The notes under the pieces are model-generated. The model saw only the letters and a list, made by a program, of their open reading frames with translations. It did not search any database and was not told where the DNA came from. Below are positions 27,569-36,711 of a DNA stretch of 64,000 nucleotides, in pieces (positions within the stretch are counted from its first letter, which is position 1; every line of letters starts with the position of its first letter). The DNA comes from Spongiihabitans sp963422685 (GTDB lineage: Bacteria; Pseudomonadota; Gammaproteobacteria; Arenicellales; Poriferihabitantaceae): positions 2,836,424 to 2,900,423 of the forward strand of contig OY730442.1 in the NCBI GenBank assembly GCA_963422685.1, given 5' to 3'. The translations under genes and the position numbers were made by a program.

Positions 27569-28759
27569 ATGGCCCAATCGAAAACCCATAGCAAAAACTT
27601 TACCTTAACCACCTTGGCGCTCGGTCACATGGTTAACGACGGGGTGGTGGGAGCCATCTGGATTATTGCGCCGGCCATAGCCGCCAGCATGGGCCTGGGC
27701 CCGGCCGAGGTCGGCCTGATTTTAACCGTGAATGGCATTGCAGCAGGGCTGGTTTACATCCCTGCCGGCATTTTCGCAGATCGCATATCCCAACAGGGAA
27801 TACTGTTGATGATCTCATTCTGGTGGGTAGCCGCAGGATACTTTTGCGCCACCCTGGTGCCCGGATTCTGGCTGGTGACAATCCTGCTTGGACTCGGTGT
27901 GATGGGTGACGCATTCTGGCATCCGGTGGCCACCGGGGTGCTGGTCAAACGTATGCCCCGCCAGCGCGCCCAGGTTCTCGGCATCCACGCCATGGGTGGC
28001 AGCCTGGGGGCGGAAATGCTGGGCCCGATCAGCGCCGGATTTTTGCTCGGGTATTTTGACTGGCGCACCAGTTTGCAGATCATTCTGATACCGGCTGTAT
28101 TGATGGGAATATTGTTTATTCCCATGGCCCAGGGATTCGCAGAGACGACCAGGGCGCGGGTCAGCAGATCTGATATTGGCAATTTAATCAGGGATTGGTC
28201 AACATGCCAGGGTATGGGTATGGTCACCATGATGATTGCCTACAATATGGCATTGTACGGTATGCTGGCCATGACGCCGTTAGTGTTGCAGACCACATAC
28301 AATATGAATCCGTTTTCTGCCGGAATGGTATTCGCTGGCATGTTGCTGATCGGTACAATGTTTCAACCATTTACCGGAAAGCTGTCTGACCGGATCGGCC
28401 GAAAATCAGTGATTTTTATGATTATCCTGATCGCTGCCGGGTTTTCGTTCTGCGCGGGCCTGTTTGCCACGTTCTGGATATTTATATCTGCGCTGGTGAT
28501 CACCACCTCGTTATTGACCGCAGTACGCCCGGTCATACTGGCCGCAGCAGTGGAATTTTCCGGGAAATCCGCATCCACCACATTGGGGCTGGTATTCGCA
28601 ATTCTCGATGGAGTGGGCATGCTGGGCGCACTGTTTGCCGGTTACGCCGGAGAGCTTGATTTATCCTATGCCTACCTGCTGGCCGCCGTGCTCGCTCTGG
28701 TTGCGGCCGGCATTACAATGCGGCTGAAATTCATGCCCTTGTCCCGGCCGGTCGGCTGA
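27569..28759 (+). CDS. Major facilitator superfamily transporter
   Basis: A 396-residue protein with about twelve membrane helices. The loop after helix two reads GIFADRISQQG and the corresponding loop of the second half reads GKLSDRIGRKS, the standard MFS GxxxDRxGRR elements. It starts about 200 bases after the dehydrogenase on the same strand and may import the methylated amine that the two upstream enzymes degrade; substrate is inferred from context only. Confidence 0.85.
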   Translation: MAQSKTHSKNFTLTTLALGHMVNDGVVGAIWIIAPAIAASMGLGPAEVGLILTVNGIAAGLVYIPAGIFADRISQQGILLMISFWWVAAGYFCATLVPGFWLVTILLGLGVMGDAFWHPVATGVLVKRMPRQRAQVLGIHAMGGSLGAEMLGPISAGFLLGYFDWRTSLQIILIPAVLMGILFIPMAQGFAETTRARVSRSDIGNLIRDWSTCQGMGMVTMMIAYNMALYGMLAMTPLVLQTTYNMNPFSAGMVFAGMLLIGTMFQPFTGKLSDRIGRKSVIFMIILIAAGFSFCAGLFATFWIFISALVITTSLLTAVRPVILAAAVEFSGKSASTTLGLVFAILDGVGMLGALFAGYAGELDLSYAYLLAAVLALVAAGITMRLKFMPLSRPVG

Positions 28760-28771
28760 CTATATCCCGGT

Positions 28772-29596
28772 TTACTTTTCAGCAGACAGATAAGTAATCC
28801 AGGCGGGGTCATCTTCGCCCCGTTCCGCAGGAAAATAACAGCCATTGCCTTTGCCGGTTTCTTCGTCGGTTCCTTCCCAGTAGACCGTAACCTTGCTGAA
28901 TCCTGCTTCATCAAGCAACTCGCGGATTTCTGGCAGCGTCCAAATTCTCCATTCATAAGTGAATGCCTTTTTTATTTTACTGCCGTCCGGGAATTTGAAA
29001 TGTATGTGGCAAACCATGTTTGCGGTTATCGGATCAAATCCGGTTTGATGCCAATAGTAGGTAAACCCGTTATATCTGGTTTTTTCCTTCAGGTTTCGCC
29101 AGGAATCATGGCCGCCGAAAGCATCGATAAAAAACATCCCGTTATCATTCAGCCCGGCTCTGGCTTGACTGAAGTATTGTCGAAGCGTATCCCGGTTTTT
29201 GAATATCTGATAGCTGAAATTCATCGCCACGATAATATCCGCGAGCCGGCCCTGGTAACTCAGCACATCCTGATTGAACAATTCGATACGTTGCTGCTGT
29301 ACTTCATCAAGTCTGGAAACCCTGTGCGTCAATCCCCAGTCAAGTACTTCCTGATTCAGATCAAGTCCGATTGCCGTATTTTCGGGTCGCCGCCTGATCC
29401 ATTCGCAACTGGTATTTGCGGTGCCGCAAAAGTCTTCGCGCAGAACATGGGCATGTCGGCCTCTTATCTGCGTATAGGTTTCGTCTACCATGTCGATCTC
29501 TGAGGCCACGGACTGCACCGCTAGTTCATACAGCTCATGGCGATCTGCCGTATTTGCGCTGTACTGCGGTTTTGACTTTTTTTGTTTTGAGGGCAT
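28772..29596 (-). CDS. Class I SAM-dependent methyltransferase
   Basis: A 274-residue soluble protein with a Rossmann methyltransferase core: LREDFCGTANTSCEWI (motif I, about residues 52-67), AIGLDLNQEVLDWG (74-87) and an acidic post-motif ADIIVAMNFSYQIF. The N-terminus is basic (KQKKSKPQYS). Substrate is unknown. It converges on the MFS gene (12 bases apart) and is divergent from sixA. Confidence 0.8.
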   Translation of the reverse strand: MPSKQKKSKPQYSANTADRHELYELAVQSVASEIDMVDETYTQIRGRHAHVLREDFCGTANTSCEWIRRRPENTAIGLDLNQEVLDWGLTHRVSRLDEVQQQRIELFNQDVLSYQGRLADIIVAMNFSYQIFKNRDTLRQYFSQARAGLNDNGMFFIDAFGGHDSWRNLKEKTRYNGFTYYWHQTGFDPITANMVCHIHFKFPDGSKIKKAFTYEWRIWTLPEIRELLDEAGFSKVTVYWEGTDEETGKGNGCYFPAERGEDDPAWITYLSAEK

Positions 29597-29664
29597 CAGG
29601 CGGAGCGAGACAGGTTAAGATTGCAGGTATATTCTACGGCTATACCATAGACTAAAGGTGACCG

Positions 29665-30171
29665 ATGGCGGCCAAACAACTGATACTGTTACGACATGCA
29701 AAATCTGACTGGCATTGCGCGGCCCGCACCGACCATGACAGGCCGCTGAGTCAAAGAGGCAGAAATGATGCGGACACAGTGGGACGCTGGCTGGGCGAAA
29801 ATCGCTATCAGCCCCAGCGGGCGGTGTGCTCCAGCGCGTCAAGAACCCGGGAGACGCTGGAACGGGTGCGCGAAGCAGCCGGGTGGAGGGAGATGGAGAC
29901 AGAATTTGACGCCGCCCTGTATCTTGCATCCGAATCAACCACGGTATCCATGATTGCTGATAACTTGCACGCCTGGGACCAGTTGTTAATAGTCGGCCAC
30001 AACCCGGCAATGGATGATGTATTACTCCGGTTCTGTCCCTGGGTGACCGCGAATAATCACAAGCTCATGACCACTGCGGCCATGGCGATCATTGCGTTCG
30101 CTGATGCAACTTTATCCGGCCCGGAACTGATTACATTTCGACGACCCGCCGAATTGACCGGGCCGCGTTGA
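29665..30171 (+). CDS. sixA: SixA-like phosphohistidine phosphatase
   Basis: A 168-residue histidine phosphatase-superfamily protein with the catalytic LILLRHAKSDW near the N-terminus (residues 6-16) and the second His in LIVGHNPAMDDV (about 109-120). In E. coli, SixA dephosphorylates histidine in phosphorelay or PTS-related proteins. There is a short intergenic gap before recA. Assignment to SixA rests on the RHAKSDW form and small size. Confidence 0.85.
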   Translation: MAAKQLILLRHAKSDWHCAARTDHDRPLSQRGRNDADTVGRWLGENRYQPQRAVCSSASRTRETLERVREAAGWREMETEFDAALYLASESTTVSMIADNLHAWDQLLIVGHNPAMDDVLLRFCPWVTANNHKLMTTAAMAIIAFADATLSGPELITFRRPAELTGPR

Positions 30172-30285
30172 CAGCATACTGGCCCAATGCCACCGCATGT
30201 GGGATAATTTTGACTATCGCAGGCACCACCGACCAACCGGCTTTGATCAATTTTATAACCTTCTAACACGAGAAATTAAACTGTA

Positions 30286-31344
30286 ATGGATGAGAACAAA
30301 CGTAAAGCGCTGGATGCGGCGCTCGGTCAAATTGACCGGCAATTTGGCAAGGGATCGGTGATGCGACTCGGCGATTCCGGGGTTACCCAAGATATCCAGT
30401 GTTATTCCACTGGTTCGCTGGGGCTGGATATTGCCCTGGGTATCGGGGGACTGCCGCGGGGCAGGGTGATTGAAATTTACGGCCCGGAGTCCTCTGGCAA
30501 AACAACCCTGACATTATCGGTAATCGCTCAGGCCCAGAAGCTCGGCGGTACGGCGGCATTTATCGATGCTGAACATGCGCTGGATCCGGGTTATGCCGAA
30601 AAACTGGGTGTGAATATTGACGAATTGCTGGTTTCACAACCCGATACCGGAGAACAGGCTTTGGAAATTGCGGATATGCTGGTGCGGTCCGCTGCGGTGG
30701 ATGTGGTGGTCATAGATTCTGTGGCAGCGCTGACACCGAAAGCAGAAATAGACGGTGAGATGGGCGATCATCATGTGGGTTTGCAGGCTCGCCTGATGTC
30801 TCAGGCACTTCGAAAACTCACCGCAAATATCAAAAAATCAAATACTATGGTGATCTTTATCAATCAAATCAGAATGAAGATCGGTGTGATGTTTGGAAAC
30901 CCGGAAACCACCACCGGCGGCAATGCGCTTAAATTCTATGCCTCGGTGCGCATGGATATTCGTAGAATTGGGGCAATCAAAAAGGGCGATGTGGTATTGG
31001 GAAGCCAGACCCGGGTTAAAGTTGTAAAGAACAAGGTAGCGCCGCCGTTCAAACAAACTGAATTCGACATTCTGTATAACGAAGGAATTTCAAAGCATGG
31101 CGAGCTGATAGATTTGGGCGTGGAAGCAGGCTGTGTTGAAAAATCAGGTGCTTGGTATAGCTATGGCACCGACCGCATTGGTCAGGGCCGGGACAACGTG
31201 CGTCAATTCCTCAGGGAAAACCCGGCAATGGCCGACGAAATCGAAGCCACCATTCGCGACAGGAGGGCGCTCAACAGCGGTCAAGCAAATCATGTTAAGG
31301 CCGAAAAAACCCCGCCCGCACCCAAACCAGTCACCAGGGCATAG
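30286..31344 (+). CDS. recA: DNA recombinase RecA
   Basis: A 352-residue strand-exchange protein. Walker A is GPESSGKTT (about residues 66-74), and there are the conserved FIDAEHALDP, VVVIDSVAALTPKAEI, the DNA-binding loop region FINQIRMKIGVMFGNPETTTGGNALKFYAS and the C-terminal domain after about residue 270. I found no CTGT-N8-ACAG LexA box in the 114 bases before the ATG, so SOS control is either absent or uses another operator. recX follows. Confidence 0.98.
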   Translation: MDENKRKALDAALGQIDRQFGKGSVMRLGDSGVTQDIQCYSTGSLGLDIALGIGGLPRGRVIEIYGPESSGKTTLTLSVIAQAQKLGGTAAFIDAEHALDPGYAEKLGVNIDELLVSQPDTGEQALEIADMLVRSAAVDVVVIDSVAALTPKAEIDGEMGDHHVGLQARLMSQALRKLTANIKKSNTMVIFINQIRMKIGVMFGNPETTTGGNALKFYASVRMDIRRIGAIKKGDVVLGSQTRVKVVKNKVAPPFKQTEFDILYNEGISKHGELIDLGVEAGCVEKSGAWYSYGTDRIGQGRDNVRQFLRENPAMADEIEATIRDRRALNSGQANHVKAEKTPPAPKPVTRA

Positions 31345-31389
31345 AGTCACACTGGTGCAGAAAATATATCTACTTGATGTTTTATCTGG

Positions 31390-31881
31390 TTGAATAATAA
31401 CCAATGTCCCGAATCAGCAGAGGATTCGGATGAGGCACTCACCCAACTGCTGCGAGACAAAGCGTACCGGCTTTTAGCGCGTCGGGAATACAGCGCCCGT
31501 GAATTGCGTGAAAAATTTCAAGGCATGGCACCGCCCAACCTGTGCGGCCAAGTATTACAAACCCTTATCGACCAGGGTTCTCAGTCAGATTTCCGGTTTA
31601 CTGAAATGCTGTGCCGTTCCCGCTTTAATAACGGCAGCGGCCCGGTCAGATTGCGGCATGAACTTGACCAGCACGGTATTGCCCCGGCATTGATTGAGCG
31701 CTGTATGGCGCCGTACCGGGGGCGTTGGACCGAATCAGCACAGTATGTACGGGCGAAAAAATTTGGCGACAAGCCGCCAGCGGATTTTAAAGAATGGACA
31801 AAACAGGCCCGGTTTCTTCAGCAAAGGGGATTCGACCCCGAACACATCGGCCAATTTCCCGAAGATAAAACCGGATATTAA
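31390..31881 (+). CDS. recX: Regulatory protein RecX
   Basis: A 163-residue inhibitor of RecA filaments. It has the three-helix repeat pattern of RecX: AYRLLARREYSARELREKF, FRFTEMLCRSRFNNG and LRHELDQHGIAPALIERCM. The start is a TTG; no ATG is available before the conserved region. It lies 45 bases downstream of recA in the classical order. Confidence 0.9.
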   Translation: MNNNQCPESAEDSDEALTQLLRDKAYRLLARREYSARELREKFQGMAPPNLCGQVLQTLIDQGSQSDFRFTEMLCRSRFNNGSGPVRLRHELDQHGIAPALIERCMAPYRGRWTESAQYVRAKKFGDKPPADFKEWTKQARFLQQRGFDPEHIGQFPEDKTGY

Positions 31882-31936
31882 AATACTGGCTCATGATTAT
31901 GCTTATGATTATGAATGCGCGAGATTGTACAATCCG

Positions 31937-34531
31937 ATGAAAACCACCGAAATCCGGCAGAAATTTATTGATTACTTTGTCCGGCACGGGCATGAATCGG
32001 TGTCAAGCAGCCCGCTGGTGCCCGCTAACGACCCGACTTTGCTATTCACCAATGCCGGGATGGTGCAGTTCAAAGATGTGTTTCTGGGCGCAGAATCCCG
32101 CCCGTATAAACGCGCGGTAACATCTCAGCGCTGTGTGCGGGCAGGTGGAAAACACAACGATCTTGAAAATGTCGGATATACCGAGCGCCACCATACATTT
32201 TTTGAGATGCTGGGAAACTTCAGCTTTGGAGATTATTTTAAACAAGAGGCAATTGGATATGCCTGGGAACTGCTGACGGTAGAATTTGGTCTGCCCCCGG
32301 ACAAACTGTGGGTGACGATATTTGCAGAGGATGACCAGGCTGAGTCGATCTGGGTTAATCAAATCGGTATGCCCATTGAACGGGTAACCCGAATCGGCGC
32401 GAAAGACAATTTCTGGCAGATGGGTGATACCGGCCCCTGTGGTCCATGCTCGGAAATCTTTTACGATCATGGACCCGAGGTTGAAGGCGGCCCTCCCGGC
32501 ACACCGGGCCAGGATGGCGACCGCTATGTAGAAATCTGGAATCTGGTATTCATGCAATTCAATCGAAGCAGCGACGGCCATCTCCAGCCACTGCCAAAAC
32601 CCGCAGTAGACACCGGTATGGGACTGGAGCGAATCGCCGCCGTATTACAGGGAGTGCACAGCACCTACCAGACTGATTTGTTTGAAAATCTGATTGGTGC
32701 CGCCGCTGATGTTCTGGGGATAAAGGGAAAACATCACAAGTCATTGAGAGTGATAGCAGACCATATTCGCTCCACCGCATTTTTGATTGTGGATGGCGTG
32801 ATTCCCGCCAGCGAGGGCAGGGGATATGTACTGCGCCGGATCATACGGCGCGGGATCAGGCATGGGTATCAATTGGGTCATAAAAAGCCCTTTATGCACA
32901 AACTGGTTAAACCGCTGGTCAGGGAAATGGGCGGTGCGTTTCCAGAACTCGCCAAATCCCGACAATGGGTTGAAAAAGTTCTTAAGCAGGAAAATCAAAA
33001 CTTTAACAAAACCCTGGATCAGGGTTTAAAAATACTCGATCAGGAAATCGCCAGGCTCAGCGGCACTACCATTCCGGGAGAAGTGGTTTTCAGGTTATAC
33101 GATACCTTTGGATTCCCTGCGGATTTAACTGCGGATATCGCCCGGGAAAACCGATTGGAAATTAATCATGAAGAATTCCAGTACGCCATGCAGGCGCAAC
33201 GCAGCCGGGCGCGTGCGGCCAGCCAGTTTGTTCAGACGGAGCAGATCGGGGTTGACGGGATTAGCCCCACGCCATTTGTAGGATACCAGCACCTGGAATA
33301 CGATGTTGCGGTGGTGGCGTTGTTAAAGGAGCAAAAACCCGCGGATAAGCTGCAACAGGGCGAAGCGGGCGCCATAATTTTAGCGGCGACGCCGTTTTAT
33401 GCCGAAAGCGGGGGGCAGGTCGGCGACAGCGGTTGGATCAGGTGCGCACAAGGTGATTTTCAAGTACTGGACACGCAGTATCTGTCAAACAAGGTAGTCG
33501 CCCATTTCGGTCGCGTGGTTGCAGGAACGGTGGCATTGAATCAATCAGGGAAAGCTCAGGTCGAATCGGCCAGACGCTATGCAAACGCCAGCAATCACTC
33601 GGCCACTCATCTATTACATGCGGCGCTCCAATCTGTTCTCGGTGCGCAGGTAAAACAAAAAGGCTCCCTGGTCGAGCCCAGGCGATTGCGTTTTGATTTT
33701 TCTCATCCCGAGGCGATTGATTCCAGCCAGTTAAAAGAAATTGAATCACTGGTAAATCAAAATATTCGCGCAAATCACCCGGTCAGCGTGGACATCATGG
33801 CTCTGGATGCGGCCAAAGCAGCGGGCGCCGCCGCACTGTTCGGAGAAAAATATGACGCCGATGTGCGGGTCGTCAAAATGGCGGCGTTTTCATTCGAACT
33901 TTGCGGTGGGACCCATGTGAACCGTACCGGTGAGATCGGATTATTTAAAATCCTCTCGGAAACCGGCGTAGCGGCTGGCATCAGGCGGATTGAGGCCATC
34001 ACTGGAGAAATTGCCGAGGAGTATATAAATGCGCAGATCGGTCGGCTAGAGACTATATCCGCTCGCATGAAGACCAGTCCCGACAGGTTGGTAGAACGTA
34101 TCACCGGGCTGGTCGAAACACACAGGCAGCAGCAACGTCAAATCCAGTCCCTGCAAACCAGACTTGCCACCGCAGATTTCCGGGCCGGTCAGATCAGGGA
34201 GATCAAAGGGATCAAGGTGATTGTCATTCGACAGGACGCCGCCGATGTACAGTTGATGCGTATGATTGCGGATCAATGGCGTCATAAACTGCAAAGCGGC
34301 GTGGTCCTGGTAGTCGGTGCAAACCAGGGAAAAGTGACATTGATTGCCGGAATCAGCAAAGACCTGAACGAGAAACTGCAGGCCGGGAAGCTGATCCAGG
34401 CTATCTCTCCGATAGTAGCAGGCAAAGGCGGCGGCCGGGCAGACCTCGCCCAAGGCGGCGGCAGCAATGTAAATGGCATTGGAGAGGCAATTGAAGCCAC
34501 CTACCGCTGGGTGGAAAACGCCCTGATCTAA
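31937..34531 (+). CDS. alaS: Alanyl-tRNA synthetase
   Basis: Charges tRNA-Ala. I start at ATG 31937 (MKTTEIRQKFIDYFVRHGHE), giving 864 residues; the open frame extends upstream into recX but that part is not coding. Domains in order: class II catalytic core with TSQRCVRAGGKHNDLENVG, tRNA-recognition region, editing domain with HSATHLLHAAL and CGGTHVNRTGEIG supplying the zinc ligands, and the C-terminal DHHA1-type domain with GKGGGRADLAQGGG. Length is typical. Confidence 0.98.
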   Translation: MKTTEIRQKFIDYFVRHGHESVSSSPLVPANDPTLLFTNAGMVQFKDVFLGAESRPYKRAVTSQRCVRAGGKHNDLENVGYTERHHTFFEMLGNFSFGDYFKQEAIGYAWELLTVEFGLPPDKLWVTIFAEDDQAESIWVNQIGMPIERVTRIGAKDNFWQMGDTGPCGPCSEIFYDHGPEVEGGPPGTPGQDGDRYVEIWNLVFMQFNRSSDGHLQPLPKPAVDTGMGLERIAAVLQGVHSTYQTDLFENLIGAAADVLGIKGKHHKSLRVIADHIRSTAFLIVDGVIPASEGRGYVLRRIIRRGIRHGYQLGHKKPFMHKLVKPLVREMGGAFPELAKSRQWVEKVLKQENQNFNKTLDQGLKILDQEIARLSGTTIPGEVVFRLYDTFGFPADLTADIARENRLEINHEEFQYAMQAQRSRARAASQFVQTEQIGVDGISPTPFVGYQHLEYDVAVVALLKEQKPADKLQQGEAGAIILAATPFYAESGGQVGDSGWIRCAQGDFQVLDTQYLSNKVVAHFGRVVAGTVALNQSGKAQVESARRYANASNHSATHLLHAALQSVLGAQVKQKGSLVEPRRLRFDFSHPEAIDSSQLKEIESLVNQNIRANHPVSVDIMALDAAKAAGAAALFGEKYDADVRVVKMAAFSFELCGGTHVNRTGEIGLFKILSETGVAAGIRRIEAITGEIAEEYINAQIGRLETISARMKTSPDRLVERITGLVETHRQQQRQIQSLQTRLATADFRAGQIREIKGIKVIVIRQDAADVQLMRMIADQWRHKLQSGVVLVVGANQGKVTLIAGISKDLNEKLQAGKLIQAISPIVAGKGGGRADLAQGGGSNVNGIGEAIEATYRWVENALI

Positions 34532-34619
34532 TCCCTCCTGCGGTATTTCCGCGATAACTTTACTTTTCACTTCAAAACCGTTTTAATCCCCGCGCTTTTT
34601 TACCGGGGATAAACATACA

Positions 34620-35873
34620 TTGGCATTAATCGTTGAAAAATATGGCGGTACATCCGTGGGTTCTGTTGAGCGTATTCATGCAGTTGCTCAAAATATTGCG
34701 CAGCGTATAAAAAATGGCGACAAAATCCTGGTTGTAGTTTCTGCCATGGGCGGTGAGACTAATCGCTTAACCGGATTGGCCAAACAGATTAGTCATCAAC
34801 CCTGCCCGAGAGAAATGGATGTCCTGTTGTCCACCGGGGAACAGGTGACCATCGCATTATTATCACTCGCCCTTCAAAAAATTGATGTTCCTGCCTGTTC
34901 CTATACCGGATTTCAAATACCGATTTGTACCAATAACGTCCACAGTAAAGCCAGGATTGAACACATTGAAGGCCGGCGTATCCATGCCGACCTGAATAAT
35001 GGCAGTGTGGTGGTGGTGGCTGGATTCCAGGGCGTCAGCGCAGAAAATAATATTACCACACTGGGTCGAGGCGGCTCTGACACTACCGCCGTTGCCCTGG
35101 CCGCAGCCTTGCAGGCCGATGAATGTCGAATCTTTACCGATGTGGATGGGGTATATACCGCCGACCCGCGCATGGTGGCGGAGGCCAAACGCCTGGACAG
35201 AATTACATTCGAAGAAATGCTTGAATTATCCGGGGCGGGTGCAAAAATATTGCAGACTCGCTCGGTGGAATTTGCCGGAAAATACGATGTTCCAATACGG
35301 GTGCTGTCTGCTTTTCAGCCCGGCCCGGGAACGCTGATCACAAATGAAGATAAAGATGGGGATAAAAATATGGAGCAGCCGCTGATTTCTGGCATTACTT
35401 CCGTGGATAATGAGGCCAAAGTAACCGTCCGGGGCGTTGCCGACAAACCGGGAATTGCCTATGGCATACTGGGCCCCATTTCCGCCGCGCATATTAATGT
35501 GGATATGATCGTGCAGAATATCGGTACCGATGGACTGACTGATTTTACCTTCACCATAAACCAGGATGACTTGCAAAAAAGCCTGGATTTGCTCAAGCCT
35601 GTGGCCGCCAGACTAAATGCGCAAACCGTGGTTGGTGACACCAACTTGGCAAAGATATCCGCTGTGGGAGTGGGTATGCGATCTCATGCCGGTATAGCGA
35701 CAACTATGTTCCAGGCATTATCTGAAAAAGGCATAAATATTCAGATGATCTCAACCTCAGAAATCAAGATTTCTGTTACTATTGATAAAGAGTACACAGA
35801 ACTGGCAGTGCGTGCACTCCATAAGGCCTTTAAACTGGATGAAATTGGCGCCATAGGAGAGGTGTCAAGCTGA
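34620..35873 (+). CDS. lysC: Aspartate kinase
   Basis: First enzyme of the aspartate pathway (lysine, threonine, methionine, diaminopimelate). The 417-residue protein begins ALIVEKYGGTSVGS, has the catalytic FTDVDGVYTADPR (about 178-190) and two C-terminal ACT domains for feedback regulation (from about residue 265). Start is TTG. A 7-base stem (ATCCCCG at 34586-34592 with CGGGGAT at 34604-34610) lies ten bases before the start codon without a T-run and might affect translation. The order alaS-lysC-csrA-tRNA-Ser is common in gammaproteobacteria. Confidence 0.97.
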   Translation: MALIVEKYGGTSVGSVERIHAVAQNIAQRIKNGDKILVVVSAMGGETNRLTGLAKQISHQPCPREMDVLLSTGEQVTIALLSLALQKIDVPACSYTGFQIPICTNNVHSKARIEHIEGRRIHADLNNGSVVVVAGFQGVSAENNITTLGRGGSDTTAVALAAALQADECRIFTDVDGVYTADPRMVAEAKRLDRITFEEMLELSGAGAKILQTRSVEFAGKYDVPIRVLSAFQPGPGTLITNEDKDGDKNMEQPLISGITSVDNEAKVTVRGVADKPGIAYGILGPISAAHINVDMIVQNIGTDGLTDFTFTINQDDLQKSLDLLKPVAARLNAQTVVGDTNLAKISAVGVGMRSHAGIATTMFQALSEKGINIQMISTSEIKISVTIDKEYTELAVRALHKAFKLDEIGAIGEVSS

Positions 35874-36000
35874 GATTGAAAATCAGTTCGGCACACCCAT
35901 TCCCATCCTGATATCCGGGGGCAGGGCGTTGATAACGAATTGGCAATTATAATAATAGTGAAAACAAGAAAACAAAATCAGTAATCAGGAGTAGATCAAA

Positions 36001-36270
36001 ATGTTAATCCTTACTCGCCGCATTGGCGAATCCGTTTATATCGGAGATGATGTTCGTATGACTGTTTTAGGTGTGCGCGGAACGCAGGTTCGAATCGGTA
36101 TCAACGCACCCAAAGAAATTCCCGTTCACAGAGAAGAGATCTATTACCGAATCAAGCACGAACAGGGTAATTGGCAAGGTCAGGATGGGCATTGCAGGAA
36201 TTCAGATTATGACGATGACCCGGACATGGACGAAAACGACCCACACAACCCAGATCCACACAACGTATAA
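36001..36270 (+). CDS. csrA: Carbon storage regulator CsrA with acidic C-terminal extension
   Basis: RNA-binding translational regulator. The core MLILTRRIGESVYIGDDV through EIPVHREEIYYRI (residues 1-52) matches CsrA, including the RNA-contacting N-terminal LTRR and VHREE segments. The protein has 89 residues instead of the usual 60-70; the extra tail is rich in Asp, Asn and Pro (DYDDDPDMDENDP). A good ribosome-binding site, AGGAG at 35987-35991, precedes the ATG by nine bases. Confidence 0.95.
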   Translation: MLILTRRIGESVYIGDDVRMTVLGVRGTQVRIGINAPKEIPVHREEIYYRIKHEQGNWQGQDGHCRNSDYDDDPDMDENDPHNPDPHNV

Positions 36271-36370
36271 ACCCCTTAATCCTTAAGCTGGATTAGATTA
36301 ATATCTCGGCTGGCGTCCAATGGCCTTTTCTGGTGATTGATCTGGTTGATATTACTTATTTAACAATAAA

Positions 36371-36461
36371 GGAGAGGTGGCCGAGCGGCTGAAGGCGCGC
36401 CCCTGCTAAGGGTGTATACGTTAATCGCGTATCGAGGGTTCGAATCCCTCCCTCTCCGCCA
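36371..36461 (+). tRNA. tRNA-Ser (anticodon GCU)
   Basis: The acceptor arms GGAGAGG (36371-36377) and CCTCTCC pair, followed by G and an encoded CCA ending at 36461. The anticodon loop CTGCTAA gives anticodon GCU, a long variable arm typical of tRNA-Ser follows, and the T loop reads GGTTCGAATCC. It lies downstream of csrA as in many gammaproteobacteria. No tRNA-Arg follows. Confidence 0.96.
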
Positions 36462-36468
36462 ATTCACA

Positions 36469-36495
36469 AAAACCCAGTTATCTGAAACTGGTTTT
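36469..36495 (+). terminator. Intrinsic terminator after tRNA-Ser
   Basis: AAAACCCAGTT pairs with AACTGGTTTT (one bulged C), with the T-run as part of the descending arm. It lies eight bases after the tRNA CCA end. The A-rich left arm means it could also work on the opposite strand. Confidence 0.7.
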
Positions 36496-36522
36496 AAGAC
36501 CGTAACATTCGCTCTAATCTGC

Positions 36523-36711
36523 ATGCGCTACATAGCGAAAATTCTTGGGCTGGCTTGGATGGCAATTTTAGCGGCATTTGGCATTTGGCTCGGTATTTCA
36601 CAAACATTCTTGGGCGGTGGTGGCATCATATTTCAGAGCGGTTTTGCTGATCTTTGGATTCCCGCCATAGTCGGCACACCAGGATACTTGATATGGAAAT
36701 GGGGAAAGTAA
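36523..36711 (+). CDS. Small hypothetical membrane protein (62 residues)
   Basis: Starts at ATG 36523 (MRYIAKILGLAWMAILAAFG), since the longer frame would overlap the tRNA gene and its terminator. Two hydrophobic segments (about residues 5-27 and 38-57) and a Gly run (GGGG, 32-35) are visible, with a Lys-rich end. I do not recognise a family. No clear ribosome-binding site is present, so expression is uncertain. Confidence 0.45.
   Translation: MRYIAKILGLAWMAILAAFGIWLGISQTFLGGGGIIFQSGFADLWIPAIVGTPGYLIWKWGK

Noticed and set aside
31694..31936. Longer N-terminus for alaS
   Set aside because: The extra 81 residues overlap recX and are unlike any AlaS; ATG 31937 begins the conserved protein.
34586..34610. 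Terminator between alaS and lysC
   Set aside because: A 7-base stem is present, but no T-run follows it, so I only mention it as a possible translation-affecting hairpin.
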